From: UBA6522 sp965221035
Lineage (GTDB): Bacteria > Pseudomonadota > Gammaproteobacteria > Steroidobacterales > Rariloculaceae
Assembly: GCA_965221035.1 (NCBI GenBank)
Contig: OZ244860.1
Span: 2,356,001-2,420,000, forward strand
Reading direction: 5' to 3'
Length of the DNA stretch: 64,000 bases
Position 1 is the stretch's first letter. Each line of letters begins with the position of its first letter. This document shows positions 17,180 to 25,874 of the stretch, in pieces. Below the pieces are notes generated by a model. It was not told the DNA's origin. It did not search any database and was given only the letters and a program-made list of their open reading frames with translations. The translations under genes were made by a program, and so were the position numbers.

Positions 17180-17188
17180 TGTGGATAA
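17180..17188 (-). promoter_or_regulatory. DnaA box, perfect consensus
   Basis: TGTGGATAA, the reverse complement of the consensus TTATCCACA, 12 bases after the dnaA stop codon. Confidence 0.8.
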
Positions 17189-17204
17189 CTCTGCTGGGGA
17201 TTAT

Positions 17205-17213
17205 TCATCCACA
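17205..17213 (+). promoter_or_regulatory. DnaA box, one mismatch
   Basis: TCATCCACA differs from TTATCCACA at one position and faces the perfect box 17 bases upstream. Confidence 0.55.
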
Positions 17214-17368
17214 GGCTGATCACAGGAAGAAGCCTGCCTCAGATCACCCCCGATTAAACTTTATGTCACTGATTTATAAGCGTTTTTTGTTGTTTTACAG
17301 TTATTCAGGCCAATAACAGTAATTACCGATATGAATATGAATCAACTATTGGACAGGTACTCACGAAG

Positions 17369-18466
17369 ATGAAGCTTAGCGCACCGCGGGACGCGATTCT
17401 CAAACCACTGCAGTCGGTGATCGGCGTGGTGGAGCGTCGCCAGACCATGCCAATCCTGGCCAATGTTCTTCTGACGACCCATGAGGATCGGCTGCGCGTC
17501 GCGGCAACGGATCTTGAGGTCGAGCTGGTCGCCGAGACGGAAGTGAAGGTTGAGGCTCATGGGCAGATCACGTTGCCCGGTCGAAAGCTGCACGACATCT
17601 GTCGGGCGCTCCCGGAAGGCGTGACGATTGAGCTGAGTGTCACCGGCGACAGGGTGACATTGAAGGCGGCCCGGAGTCGGTTCACGTTGTCGAGCCTCCG
17701 GGCAGAGGATTTTCCGCTGGTGGAGCAGGTGTCCGCTCAGCAGGATGTGAGCGTGGACCAGCAGGGTTTGCACAAGCTGCTGGAGAAGACGCACTTTTCC
17801 ATGGCGCATCAGGATGTCCGCTACTACCTGAACGGGTTGCTGCTTGAGGCGGAGGGGAACCAATTGCGCGCCGTTGCCACCGACGGGCATCGCCTGGCGA
17901 TGTCGGAACTGCAACTGGACACGTCGACCCAGAAAACCGAGCAAGTCATATTGCCACGCAAGGCGGTTCTGGAGCTTTTGCGGCTTCTGGACGGGGAGGG
18001 TGATGTGGCTCTGGCGCTGGGAACAAACCACCTGCGGGTCCAGCTCGGCCCCATTCGCTTTACCTCAAAATTGATCGACGGTCGTTTCCCGGAGTACGGG
18101 CGGGTTATCCCGTCCGATGTCGGCAAGGTGATCACGGCGGATCGGAGCGTCTTGCGCCAATCCCTGCAGCGCGCGGCGATCCTTTCCAATGAGAAATTCC
18201 GGGGTGTGCGGCTCCATGTCACCGACGGGACGGTCATCATCCGGGCCAACAATCCCGACCAGGAAGAAGCCGAAGAAAAACTCGAAGTGGAGTATTCCGG
18301 CGACGACATGGAAATAGGCTTCAACGTGACGTACCTGCTGGACGCGCTCGGGGCCGTGGAGGAAGACAGCGTCCAGTTGGGATTGAGCGACGCCAATTCC
18401 AGTTGCCTGATCAGCAGCCCGTCGGTGGCCGATACGAAATTCGTGGTCATGCCCATGCGGTTGTAG
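17369..18466 (+). CDS. dnaN: DNA polymerase III beta sliding clamp
   Basis: A 365-residue beta clamp that tethers replicative polymerase to DNA. The first domain begins MKLSAPRDAILKPLQSVIGVVERRQTMPILAN; VATDGHRLAMSEL in the middle domain and the C-terminal VVMPMRL that forms the peptide-binding pocket are conserved. It starts 200 bases after dnaA, across the putative origin. Confidence 0.98.
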   Translation: MKLSAPRDAILKPLQSVIGVVERRQTMPILANVLLTTHEDRLRVAATDLEVELVAETEVKVEAHGQITLPGRKLHDICRALPEGVTIELSVTGDRVTLKAARSRFTLSSLRAEDFPLVEQVSAQQDVSVDQQGLHKLLEKTHFSMAHQDVRYYLNGLLLEAEGNQLRAVATDGHRLAMSELQLDTSTQKTEQVILPRKAVLELLRLLDGEGDVALALGTNHLRVQLGPIRFTSKLIDGRFPEYGRVIPSDVGKVITADRSVLRQSLQRAAILSNEKFRGVRLHVTDGTVIIRANNPDQEEAEEKLEVEYSGDDMEIGFNVTYLLDALGAVEEDSVQLGLSDANSSCLISSPSVADTKFVVMPMRL

Positions 18467-18501
18467 CGCGGCTTGCGTCAGGTACGCTCGCCGATTGCAA
18501 T

Positions 18502-18515
18502 TTGACTTCGGTCAA
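18502..18515 (+). other. Small perfect hairpin with TTCG tetraloop in the dnaN-recF gap
   Basis: TTGACTTCGGTCAA forms a five-base-pair stem capped by a stable UUCG loop. No T-run follows, so it is not a convincing terminator. It may only stabilise mRNA between dnaN and recF. Confidence 0.3.
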
Positions 18516-18580
18516 GGCCTGGAGTTGCTTGCAGCCAACCGTGCCGGACCGTTGGTTCTGGTAGCGGAGGAACCCTCTGA

Positions 18581-19639
18581 GTGCCGCTCAACCGATTGAG
18601 GATCGAGTCATTCCGATGCCTGACGGAGGTTGAACTGGTTCTGGATCCAGATCAGAACTACTTCTTCGGGCCCAACGGGGCGGGCAAGACCAGTCTGCTG
18701 GAAGCGATTCACGTGCTCGGGCGCGGTCGGTCTTTCCGGCTCAGGCAGAACAAGCGCCTGATTCAATATGAGGCCCACCGTTTTGCCGTGTTCGGTGAAG
18801 TCCTTGCCCAGGGCCGCCGTCACCGCTTGGGGATCAGCGTTGGCGACGATGGTCGGCAGCTTCGCCTTGACGGGCAGAACGCACCGGCGATGACGGCCAT
18901 GGCGCAGATTCTGCCCGTCTACGTGATCGAGCCCAGCGTCCATTTTCTGATTGAGGGCGGACCTGGGGAGCGGCGACGCTTCCTGGATTGGGGAGTGTTC
19001 CACGTGGAACAAGCATATATTCCTGCCTGGCGGCGCTATCGTCGCGTGCTTGGTCAGCGAAACGCCGCCTTGCGGGTGGGACAGCAGTCCGGTATCTGGG
19101 ACGAGGTGCTTGCGGAAGCTGGTATGGAAGTCACGCAAGCGCGGGAGCGATACGTGGGGAAACTTCGGAATGCCCTGGCAGGCCTGGGTGAAACTTTTCT
19201 GGGTGAGTCGCTGGACGTGAAATATCGTCCGGGCTGGCGGGCGGACATGTCGCTCAATGATGCGTTGCAAAGGTCCCGCCAGCGGGACTTGCAGGTCGGC
19301 GCCACACAGGCAGGGCCGCACCGCGCCGAACTGGAAATCAGGCTCGGCGCCAGGGGCGTGCGCGAGGAAATATCCAGGGGCCAGCAAAAGCTGGCGGCGG
19401 CCGCGCTGGTACTGGGGCAGGTGCGCGTGCTGGCCGCCGCAAGAGGACATGGCGGCACGTTGCTGGTCGACGACCCCGCAGCGGAGCTGGACGAGTCGGC
19501 CCTCGGAGCGTTGTTGACGGCTCTGGAATCCCTGCCCGCACAAAGAATCATCACAGGCCTGACGGACGATTCATTGGCGGGATCTCATCCCACCCGGACG
19601 TTCCACGTGGAACAGGGTAGCGTGCGTCCGATGCTATAA
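18581..19639 (+). CDS. recF: DNA replication and repair protein RecF
   Basis: A 352-residue ABC-type ATPase that helps load RecA at gaps. Walker A is GPNGAGKTS (residues 30-38). The ABC signature region is ISRGQQKLAAAALVLGQ, and the Walker B region reads LLVDDPAAELDESA. The GTG at 18581 is preceded by GCGGAGG about ten bases upstream. The peptide FHVEQ occurs twice because the DNA there encodes two parS partition sites. It lies between dnaN and gyrB, the ancestral order. Confidence 0.96.
   Translation: MPLNRLRIESFRCLTEVELVLDPDQNYFFGPNGAGKTSLLEAIHVLGRGRSFRLRQNKRLIQYEAHRFAVFGEVLAQGRRHRLGISVGDDGRQLRLDGQNAPAMTAMAQILPVYVIEPSVHFLIEGGPGERRRFLDWGVFHVEQAYIPAWRRYRRVLGQRNAALRVGQQSGIWDEVLAEAGMEVTQARERYVGKLRNALAGLGETFLGESLDVKYRPGWRADMSLNDALQRSRQRDLQVGATQAGPHRAELEIRLGARGVREEISRGQQKLAAAALVLGQVRVLAAARGHGGTLLVDDPAAELDESALGALLTALESLPAQRIITGLTDDSLAGSHPTRTFHVEQGSVRPML
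18996..19011. promoter_or_regulatory. parS site 1 (ParB binding site) inside recF
   Basis: TGTTCCACGTGGAACA is a perfect 16-base palindrome and matches the parS consensus (TGTTnCACGTGnAACA). It lies about 1.8 kb to the right of the putative oriC. Confidence 0.88.
19599..19614. promoter_or_regulatory. parS site 2 (ParB binding site) inside recF
   Basis: CGTTCCACGTGGAACA matches parS at 15 of 16 positions and retains the full CACGTG core and both inner arms. It lies 603 bases from site 1, near the 3' end of recF. Confidence 0.82.
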
Positions 19640-19640
19640 T
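19632..19640 (+). promoter_or_regulatory. Candidate extended -10 promoter of gyrB
   Basis: TGCTATAAT is a perfect extended -10 element (TG-N-TATAAT). It overlaps the recF stop codon, about 30 bases before the gyrB start. No good -35 is visible, which extended -10 promoters can tolerate. Confidence 0.5.
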
Positions 19641-19670
19641 GCGGTGGTTTGGCCGAAGGTGAGTCACAGG

Positions 19671-22097
19671 ATGGTCGAGAACGACTATACATCCAGCAAT
19701 ATCAAGGTGTTACGCGGGTTGGAAGCGGTCCGCAAACGCCCCGGAATGTACATTGGAGACACCGATGATGGCACCGGCCTGCATCACATGGTCTTCGAGG
19801 TGGTCGACAACTCGGTCGACGAGGCCCTGGCGGGATATTGTGATCGCATTACGGTAACCATCCACTCGGACGAATCCATAACGGTGACGGACGACGGTCG
19901 CGGAATACCGGTGGATGTTCACCCGGAGGAAGGGCGCTCGGCGGCTGAAGTGATCATGACGGTGCTCCATGCGGGCGGCAAGTTCGACGACAATTCCTAC
20001 AAGGTTTCCGGCGGGTTGCACGGCGTCGGCGTGTCGGTGGTCAACGCGTTGTCGGAGGAGTTGGACCTGCGGGTCCACCGGGCCGGCAAGATCTACCAGC
20101 AGACCTATCGCATGGGCGAACCTGCCGGTCCCCTGCGGGTGGTCGGTAAAAACTCCGGCAAGACCGGCACGATCATCCGCTTCAAGCCCAGCCGGACCGT
20201 CTTCTCCAACATCGAGTTCGATTACGATGTGTTGGCAAAACGCCTCCGGGAACTGTCATTCCTTAATTCGGGCGTTCAAATCGAGCTGAGGGACGAGCGC
20301 GACGGGCGTCGCGAAGTGTTTCATTTTCAGGGCGGTATCCGGGCGTTCGTGAATCACCTGAATCGCTCAAAGACGCCCATACACCCGACGGTACTGTATT
20401 TTTCCGAATCCCGAGCCGAAGTACAGGTCGAATTGGCCATGCAGTGGAGCGACAGTTACCAGGAGAGGACGCTGTGCTACACCAACAATATTCCCCAACG
20501 CGACGGCGGCACGCACCTGGCCGGTTTTCGCGCCGCGCTGACCCGAACGTTGAACGCGTACATGGAGCGAGAAGGCATCCGACGCAAGGAAAAGGTGGCT
20601 GCAACGGGTGATGACGCCCGGGAGGGAGTCACCGCCGTGCTGTCGGTCAAGCTGCCGGACCCGAAATTTTCCTCGCAGACCAAGGACAAGCTGGTGTCCT
20701 CCGAAGTCAAGGGGGCCGTGGAATCCGCGGTCGGCGCGCGCCTCGAGGAGTTTCTCCTCGAGAATCCGGTCGAGGCGAAGGCGGTGGTGAGCAAGATCAT
20801 CGAGGCGGCGAGGGCAAGGGAGGCGGCCCGCAAGGCCCGGGAAATGACGCGTCGCAAGAGCGCGCTGGACGTGGCCGGTCTGCCGGGCAAACTCGCCGAC
20901 TGCCAGGAGAAGGACCCATCGCTATCCGAGCTGTTCCTGGTGGAGGGAGACTCCGCCGGCGGTTCGGCCAAGCAGGGTCGCGACCGTCGTACCCAGGCCA
21001 TTCTGCCCCTCAAGGGCAAGATTCTGAACGTGGAGAAGGCCCGCTTCGACAAGATGTTGCAATCGACCGAAGTCGGCACCTTGATCACCGCGCTGGGATG
21101 CGGAATCGGTCGCGGCGACTTCGACCCGGACGGACTGCGCTATCACAGAATCATCATCATGACCGACGCCGATGTGGACGGGTCCCATATCCGCACCCTC
21201 CTGTTGACGTTCTTCTACCGTCAGATGCCCGAGCTCATCGAGCGCGGTTACGTCTTCATCGCGCAGCCTCCGCTGTACAAGGTCAAGAGGGGCAAACAGG
21301 AGCACTACGTCAAGGATGATGCGGAACTGAACGCCTTGTTGCTGGCGACGGCATTGGACGGGGCGAAGCTGCATGTGGGCGCAGACGCTCCGCCCATCCA
21401 GGGAGAGGCGCTGGAAGCGCTCGCGCGCAAGCATACGGACGTAAAGTCCGTAATCGTGCGCTGGGGACGGCGCTACGATGAGAACGTGCTGCGCGCCATG
21501 TTGTGGTTGCCCCGGGTCACGCGCAAGGAGTTGAAGGACGCCGCCGCTTTCTCGGACTGGTCCAATGGCCTGGAGCGGCAATTGCGGATGCTGAACGGCA
21601 GCGGTCCGCGATACCAGGTGCGCACGGTGGACCTGGAAGGGGAGGATGACGATGCCGAGATGGCGCTATGCGTGGAGCGCGAACATCACGGAACCAGGAC
21701 AGAGCGGGTGATTCACGGCGGATTTTTCCTTTCCCCCGAGTATGAGCTCATCGCGGTGACGGGGGCCGAGTTCAACGAACTCATCGAGCCCGGCGCGTTC
21801 GTGACGCGCGGCAAGCGGCGGTTCGAAGTGAGCCGCTTCCCTGACGCCATCGAGTGGCTGATGGACCAGGCCAAGCAGAGCCAGAGCATCCAGCGCTACA
21901 AGGGCCTGGGTGAAATGAATCCACAGCAGTTATGGGATACAACGGTCAACCCGGACACGCGGCGCCTGACGCAGGTGCGAATCGACGACGCGGTTGCGGC
22001 TGACGAGATATTTAGCACGCTGATGGGCGATCATGTGGAACCGAGGCGAGACTTCATCGAGCGTAACGCACTGGCGGTCGCCAATCTGGACATCTAG
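19671..22097 (+). CDS. gyrB: DNA gyrase subunit B
   Basis: An 808-residue type II topoisomerase ATPase subunit that introduces negative supercoils with GyrA. The GHKL ATPase domain shows EVVDNSVDEALAG, DDGRGIP and GGLHGVGVSVVNALS. The TOPRIM domain has EGDSAGGSAKQGRDRR (about residue 424) and TDADVDGSHIRTL (about 499). The region 565-730 is the extra insert seen in proteobacterial GyrB. The protein ends near QRYKGLGEMNPQQLW and a short tail. The ATG at 19671 (MVENDYTSSNIKVL) fits the family better than an in-frame start 27 bases earlier. Confidence 0.98.
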   Translation: MVENDYTSSNIKVLRGLEAVRKRPGMYIGDTDDGTGLHHMVFEVVDNSVDEALAGYCDRITVTIHSDESITVTDDGRGIPVDVHPEEGRSAAEVIMTVLHAGGKFDDNSYKVSGGLHGVGVSVVNALSEELDLRVHRAGKIYQQTYRMGEPAGPLRVVGKNSGKTGTIIRFKPSRTVFSNIEFDYDVLAKRLRELSFLNSGVQIELRDERDGRREVFHFQGGIRAFVNHLNRSKTPIHPTVLYFSESRAEVQVELAMQWSDSYQERTLCYTNNIPQRDGGTHLAGFRAALTRTLNAYMEREGIRRKEKVAATGDDAREGVTAVLSVKLPDPKFSSQTKDKLVSSEVKGAVESAVGARLEEFLLENPVEAKAVVSKIIEAARAREAARKAREMTRRKSALDVAGLPGKLADCQEKDPSLSELFLVEGDSAGGSAKQGRDRRTQAILPLKGKILNVEKARFDKMLQSTEVGTLITALGCGIGRGDFDPDGLRYHRIIIMTDADVDGSHIRTLLLTFFYRQMPELIERGYVFIAQPPLYKVKRGKQEHYVKDDAELNALLLATALDGAKLHVGADAPPIQGEALEALARKHTDVKSVIVRWGRRYDENVLRAMLWLPRVTRKELKDAAAFSDWSNGLERQLRMLNGSGPRYQVRTVDLEGEDDDAEMALCVEREHHGTRTERVIHGGFFLSPEYELIAVTGAEFNELIEPGAFVTRGKRRFEVSRFPDAIEWLMDQAKQSQSIQRYKGLGEMNPQQLWDTTVNPDTRRLTQVRIDDAVAADEIFSTLMGDHVEPRRDFIERNALAVANLDI

Positions 22098-22176
22098 CCA
22101 TCATGCGACTGGATGCCGGCATGGCAAGATGCGAAGCGGCGTTCTGGGACGCAGCAAACCGGGAGTCCATCAGACC

Positions 22177-22791
22177 ATGATCGAACGTAAAGACCTTATT
22201 CGCGCCGGTATCGGAGCCCTTACCGCCTTGGCATTCTTTTCGTCCGTCAGTCTCGGACAGACCGGAGACAATACCTTGTCAGCCGAACAGCGGGCCGACG
22301 GTTGGGAGCTGCTGTTCGACGGTGAAACGACGACGGGCTGGACGGGTGACTGGGAAGTCGCTGACGGCGTTCTGCGTCGCGCCGCCGGCGGCATGGGCAG
22401 CGCCCGAACGGAGGAACTGTTCACCGACTTCCAGCTCAGCCTGGACTTCTACATCGACGAGGGTGTCAACAGCGGGGTATTCGTGCGTTGTCCAGTGGGC
22501 CGCGGCGGTCCACGAGCCTGCTACGAGTTGAATATTTTCGATGACCATCCCGAAGGCTACTTCACCGGCAGCATCGTCAACATCGCGCCACCGGTGGAGC
22601 GCGTGCCGACCGTCGGACAGTGGAATACCTTCGATATTCTCGTGCGGGAGAATCGCATTGTCCTTACGGTCAACGGTATCAGGACGCTGGACATAGAAGA
22701 CGACCGGTTTCCCGGTCCCGGACAGATCTCGCTGCAGCACTCGGGTGACGGCGCCCTGATGTTCCGCAACATCATGATCAAGCGGCTATAG
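22177..22791 (+). CDS. DUF1080 (3-keto-disaccharide hydrolase-like) secreted protein
   Basis: A 204-residue protein with an N-terminal signal sequence (about residues 1-28) and one DUF1080/LamG-like beta-sandwich. WELLFDGETTTGWTGDWEVADGVL, LFTDFQLSLDFYID and GVNSGVFVRCP are characteristic of this family, which acts on glycans or keto-sugars outside the cytoplasm. Its specific substrate is unknown. It follows gyrB by 80 bases and is convergent with plsC. Earlier in-frame starts exist, but this ATG gives a clean signal peptide. Confidence 0.75.
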   Translation: MIERKDLIRAGIGALTALAFFSSVSLGQTGDNTLSAEQRADGWELLFDGETTTGWTGDWEVADGVLRRAAGGMGSARTEELFTDFQLSLDFYIDEGVNSGVFVRCPVGRGGPRACYELNIFDDHPEGYFTGSIVNIAPPVERVPTVGQWNTFDILVRENRIVLTVNGIRTLDIEDDRFPGPGQISLQHSGDGALMFRNIMIKRL

Positions 22792-22863
22792 AACTAAAAC
22801 CTGAATAAAAACAAAAGGTTAACGGTTTTCAGCGGTTTGCCTGATTACCGTGCCCTGCGGGTC

Positions 22864-23586
22864 CTACCGCCGGATTTCCTCCAGTGTGGTTTCGATCCAG
22901 GATTCGACGTCCTGATTGACGTCCCGAGGTGAGCGTCCGGCGGCCTGTACAGGTGGGCCGATGACCATGCGGATGGTGCCGGGACGCTTCAGCCACCCGC
23001 GGCGCGGCCAGAAGTCGCCGGCGTTGTGCGTCACCGGGATCACCGGCAGCTCCGCCAACGCGGCCAGCAAGGCGCCGCTCAACCCGTAACGGCGGCGCTC
23101 GCCCGGCGCAACCCGCGTGCCTTCGGGGAAGATCACGACCCAATCGCCTTCCGCCAACCGCTGCCGGCCTTGTCGCAGGACCTGCTCCACCGCCCGGCGC
23201 CCCCCCTTCCGGTCGATGGCGATGGGCCTGAACCTCGCCAGCGCCCAGCCGAAGAACGGCACCCAGAGAAGTTGCCGCTTCATGACCCAAGCCTGTGGGG
23301 GGAACAGAAGCAATTGGGCGATGGTCTCCCACGCCGAAGAGTGTTTCATCAGCAGCACGGACGCTTCCTGGGGCAGGTTTTCCGTTCCCTCGACGCGGTG
23401 GGTCAGTCCGCAAAGAATGCGCAACAGGGAAAGGTTCAACCTGGCCCAGGCACGCGCGACCCGCCAGGCATGATCCCGCCGGGTAATCGGAGCCATGAGC
23501 AGGATCCAGCAGCTGTAAGGAACGACCGAGACAAACAGGCAGACGTTGAACGCCACCGAACCCGCGGCCTGGCGCAGCCCGCTCAT
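22864..23586 (-). CDS. plsC: Lysophospholipid acyltransferase (1-acylglycerol-3-phosphate acyltransferase family)
   Basis: A 240-residue membrane-bound acyltransferase of the PlsC superfamily, which acylates lysophosphatidate or a related lysolipid. The catalytic HX4(D/E) motif is seen as KHSSAWET, as in the proteobacterial subgroup with Glu in place of Asp. The second motif is RFRPIAIDRKGG and the third IFPEGTRVAPG. One or two hydrophobic segments occur near the N-terminus. The start overlaps the gmhB stop as ATGA. The pairing with gmhB and a glycyl-tRNA synthetase gene is conserved in gammaproteobacteria. Confidence 0.88.
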   Translation of the reverse strand: MSGLRQAAGSVAFNVCLFVSVVPYSCWILLMAPITRRDHAWRVARAWARLNLSLLRILCGLTHRVEGTENLPQEASVLLMKHSSAWETIAQLLLFPPQAWVMKRQLLWVPFFGWALARFRPIAIDRKGGRRAVEQVLRQGRQRLAEGDWVVIFPEGTRVAPGERRRYGLSGALLAALAELPVIPVTHNAGDFWPRRGWLKRPGTIRMVIGPPVQAAGRSPRDVNQDVESWIETTLEEIRR

Positions 23587-24167
23587 GTCACGGACTCCTG
23601 TATCAGCGCCTCGGCCACGTGTGACAGGTCCGCAAAGACTTCCACATCGTCGTCGTTCAGCCCTGCCAGCGTGCTTTCGCCGTATCCCGTGCGGACCAGG
23701 ATGGGGCGGGACCCGACCTTTCGAGCCAGCTCGAGGTCGGAGGGCTTGTCGCCGACCAGCGGCGCACGGCGTGCGCTGTAGCCCAGTTCGCGCTCCATTT
23801 GCCGGACCATTCCCGTAGCGGGCTTGCGGCAGTCGCACCCCGCGTCCGGCGTATGCGGACAATGGTAAATGCCGGACAGCCGGCCTCCGGCCCTCGCCAC
23901 GGCCCGGGACATCCTGTCCTGAATCTGCGCCAGTGTGCGCGCCGACAGCAGTCCCCGTCCGACTCCGGATTGATTGCTGACGACCACGGTGGCGAAGCCG
24001 GCCCCGCAGAGCGCGGCGATGGCTTCAAGGCTTCCGTCGATGGGATGCCACTGCTCAGGGCTGCGTATGTAATGGGGGGAGTCGTGATTGATGACCCCGT
24101 CGCGATCAAGGATGACGCATCCTCTGGACCCCGGCTTGAGTGTTCGAGTCACCGACCCTGCCCGCAC
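23583..24167 (-). CDS. gmhB: D-glycero-beta-D-manno-heptose-1,7-bisphosphate 7-phosphatase
   Basis: A 194-residue HAD-family phosphatase of ADP-heptose synthesis for lipopolysaccharide. The catalytic motif is LDRDGVINHDSP, with nucleophile and acid/base aspartates. VVSNQSGVGRG is motif II, and CPHTPDAGCDCRKP carries the zinc-binding cysteine/histidine cluster typical of GmhB. VGDKPSDLELA is the C-terminal acidic motif. It sits six bases after glyS and overlaps plsC. Confidence 0.93.
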   Translation of the reverse strand: MRAGSVTRTLKPGSRGCVILDRDGVINHDSPHYIRSPEQWHPIDGSLEAIAALCGAGFATVVVSNQSGVGRGLLSARTLAQIQDRMSRAVARAGGRLSGIYHCPHTPDAGCDCRKPATGMVRQMERELGYSARRAPLVGDKPSDLELARKVGSRPILVRTGYGESTLAGLNDDDVEVFADLSHVAEALIQESVT

Positions 24168-24173
24168 GCCCGA

Positions 24174-25751
24174 TTACGACTCGACCCGTTCGATGATGTA
24201 GTCGGTGACTTCCGGGACGGGGACGCGCGTCTGTTCGCAGCTGTCCCGCTCGCGCACGGTGACGGTGTCGTTTTCCAGGGTCGTGCCGTCGACGGTGACG
24301 CAGAACGGCGTGCCGGCCTCGTCCTGACGCCGGTAGCGCCTGCCGATGGCGCCTTTCTCGTCGTAGACCGCATTCAGCTTCGAGCGCAACGTCCGGTACA
24401 GCGGCAGCGCCCGTTCAGGCATCCCGGCTTTCCTGACCAAGGGGAACACGGCCGCCTTCACGGGGGCCAGACGGGGATTGAGCCGCAGAACGGTGCGAGC
24501 CTCGCCACCCACGTGATCTTCGTCATAGGCGTCGCAAAGGAATGCCAGGGTGGCCCGGTCGGCCCCGGCGGATGGCTCGATGACGTGGGGAAGGAAGCGC
24601 TTTCGATCCGGATCCTTCTCCAGGACGTCCAGGTAGCGCAGGTCCTTGCCGCTACAACTCATGTGCCGGCCCAGGTCGAAATCGGTGCGGTTGGCAATGC
24701 CCTCCAGTTCGCTGGTCCCGAACGGAAACTCGTACTCGACATCCGCGCAGGAGGCGGCATAGTGGGCCAGTTCGTCGGTGGCGTGCTCACGCAGGTGCAG
24801 CTTGGCCCGGTCCAGCCCGAGGTCGACGTACCACTGGAAACGCCGGTCCCGCCAGTAGGCGTACCAGGCCTCCGCCTGTTCCGCCGCACAGAAGAATTCG
24901 ATCTCCATCTGCTCGAATTCACGGCTTCGGAAAGTGAAATTGCGCGGATTGATCTCGTTGCGGAACGCCTTGCCGATCTGGCCGATGCCGAAAGGCACCC
25001 GCACCCGCGACGTATCGCAGACGGTCTTGAAGTTGACGAATATTCCTTGTGCCGTTTCCGGCCGCAGGTACGCCTTGCTGGATGCGTCCCGCATGGCCCC
25101 CACGTGGGTCTCGAACATCAGGTTGAATGTCCGGGGTGGCGTCAGCGTGCCCGGTTCGGACGCGCCGGGCGCGAAGGTTAGTTCCCGCAGCCGGTCATCC
25201 TCGATCGCGCCGGGAACCGCGACCACGCGGAAATCGCGGAAGGCTTTTGTCGCACGTCGGAAACGCTTGCCATGGGCGGCGGCGAGCTCGGCCTCGGAAG
25301 CTTCGCCGGACTCTCCGGGCAGCGCGAACAAGGGATCGGCGTGCTCGGCGCCGCCATCCTCGGTTCCACCATCCTCGGCGCCGCCGGCAACCAGGCCAAA
25401 GACCGTCAGTTGATCGGCGCGATACCGGTTCTTGGTTTCCCGGCAGTCCACCATGGGGTCATTGAAGCCGCCCACGTGACCGCTGGCTTCCCATACCCTG
25501 GGATTCATCAGTATCGAGCAATCCAGCCCCACCATGTCGAACGCGACGGGGGCGCCGTCGACCGCCTCCGTGTTGTCATGCCGGCTTACCATGTCTTCCC
25601 ACCAGGCGTCCTTGACGTTGCGCTTCAGTTCTACCCCCAGCGGTCCGTAGTCCCAGCAGCCGTTGAGCCCACCATAGATCTCGCTGGAGGGGAAAATGAA
25701 TCCCCGCCGCTTGGCTAGCGAAACCAGCTTGTCCATCGAGATCATCGTCAT
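24174..25751 (-). CDS. glyS: Glycyl-tRNA synthetase, single-chain (alpha2) type
   Basis: A class II synthetase of about 525 residues that charges tRNA-Gly. It is the alpha2 (eukaryote/archaea/Gram-positive) form: SLAKRRGFIFPSSEIYGGLNGCWDYGPLG at the start, motif 2 in GIGQIGKAFRNEINPRNFTFRSREFEQME, and motif 3 in EPSAGADRATLAFL. This is unrelated to the two-subunit GlyQ/GlyS usual in gammaproteobacteria, although its neighbours gmhB and plsC are those of that locus. A short acidic repeat region (GGAEDGGTEDGGAEH, about residues 144-158) interrupts the insertion domain. ATGs at 25751, 25745 and 25736 are all in frame; AAGGA just upstream favours the first two. Confidence 0.94.
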   Translation of the reverse strand: MTMISMDKLVSLAKRRGFIFPSSEIYGGLNGCWDYGPLGVELKRNVKDAWWEDMVSRHDNTEAVDGAPVAFDMVGLDCSILMNPRVWEASGHVGGFNDPMVDCRETKNRYRADQLTVFGLVAGGAEDGGTEDGGAEHADPLFALPGESGEASEAELAAAHGKRFRRATKAFRDFRVVAVPGAIEDDRLRELTFAPGASEPGTLTPPRTFNLMFETHVGAMRDASSKAYLRPETAQGIFVNFKTVCDTSRVRVPFGIGQIGKAFRNEINPRNFTFRSREFEQMEIEFFCAAEQAEAWYAYWRDRRFQWYVDLGLDRAKLHLREHATDELAHYAASCADVEYEFPFGTSELEGIANRTDFDLGRHMSCSGKDLRYLDVLEKDPDRKRFLPHVIEPSAGADRATLAFLCDAYDEDHVGGEARTVLRLNPRLAPVKAAVFPLVRKAGMPERALPLYRTLRSKLNAVYDEKGAIGRRYRRQDEAGTPFCVTVDGTTLENDTVTVRERDSCEQTRVPVPEVTDYIIERVES

Positions 25752-25842
25752 CGTTCCTTGCCGCACTCTCGGGAAAGGCGAGCAAGTATAGCGAGTCGAA
25801 AAGGTTCCGGGGATGCTCAAAACTGCCCGGTTGTTCCCCATA

Positions 25843-25859
25843 TGCACAAAATTAGGGCA
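25843..25859. promoter_or_regulatory. Candidate NtrC-binding site 1 upstream of glnA
   Basis: TGCACAAAATTAGGGCA resembles the NtrC palindrome TGCAC-N7-GTGCA, with one arm perfect and the other imperfect. It lies about 180 bases upstream of the sigma-54 promoter. Confidence 0.45.
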
Positions 25860-25874
25860 TTATGGGAAGCGCAC

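Larger units (their letters stand above)
17169..17368. other. Probable replication origin (oriC) between dnaA and dnaN
   Basis: The 200 bases between dnaA and dnaN contain a consensus DnaA box (17180-17188), a one-mismatch box (17205-17213), three GATC sites (17167, 17218, 17242) and then about 95 bases of strongly AT-rich sequence (about 17252-17350), which could be the unwinding element. Genes to the left of the dnaA promoter point left and genes to the right point right, as expected at an origin. The rpmH-dnaA gap (15606-15830) shows no DnaA box that I could find. Confidence 0.7.
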
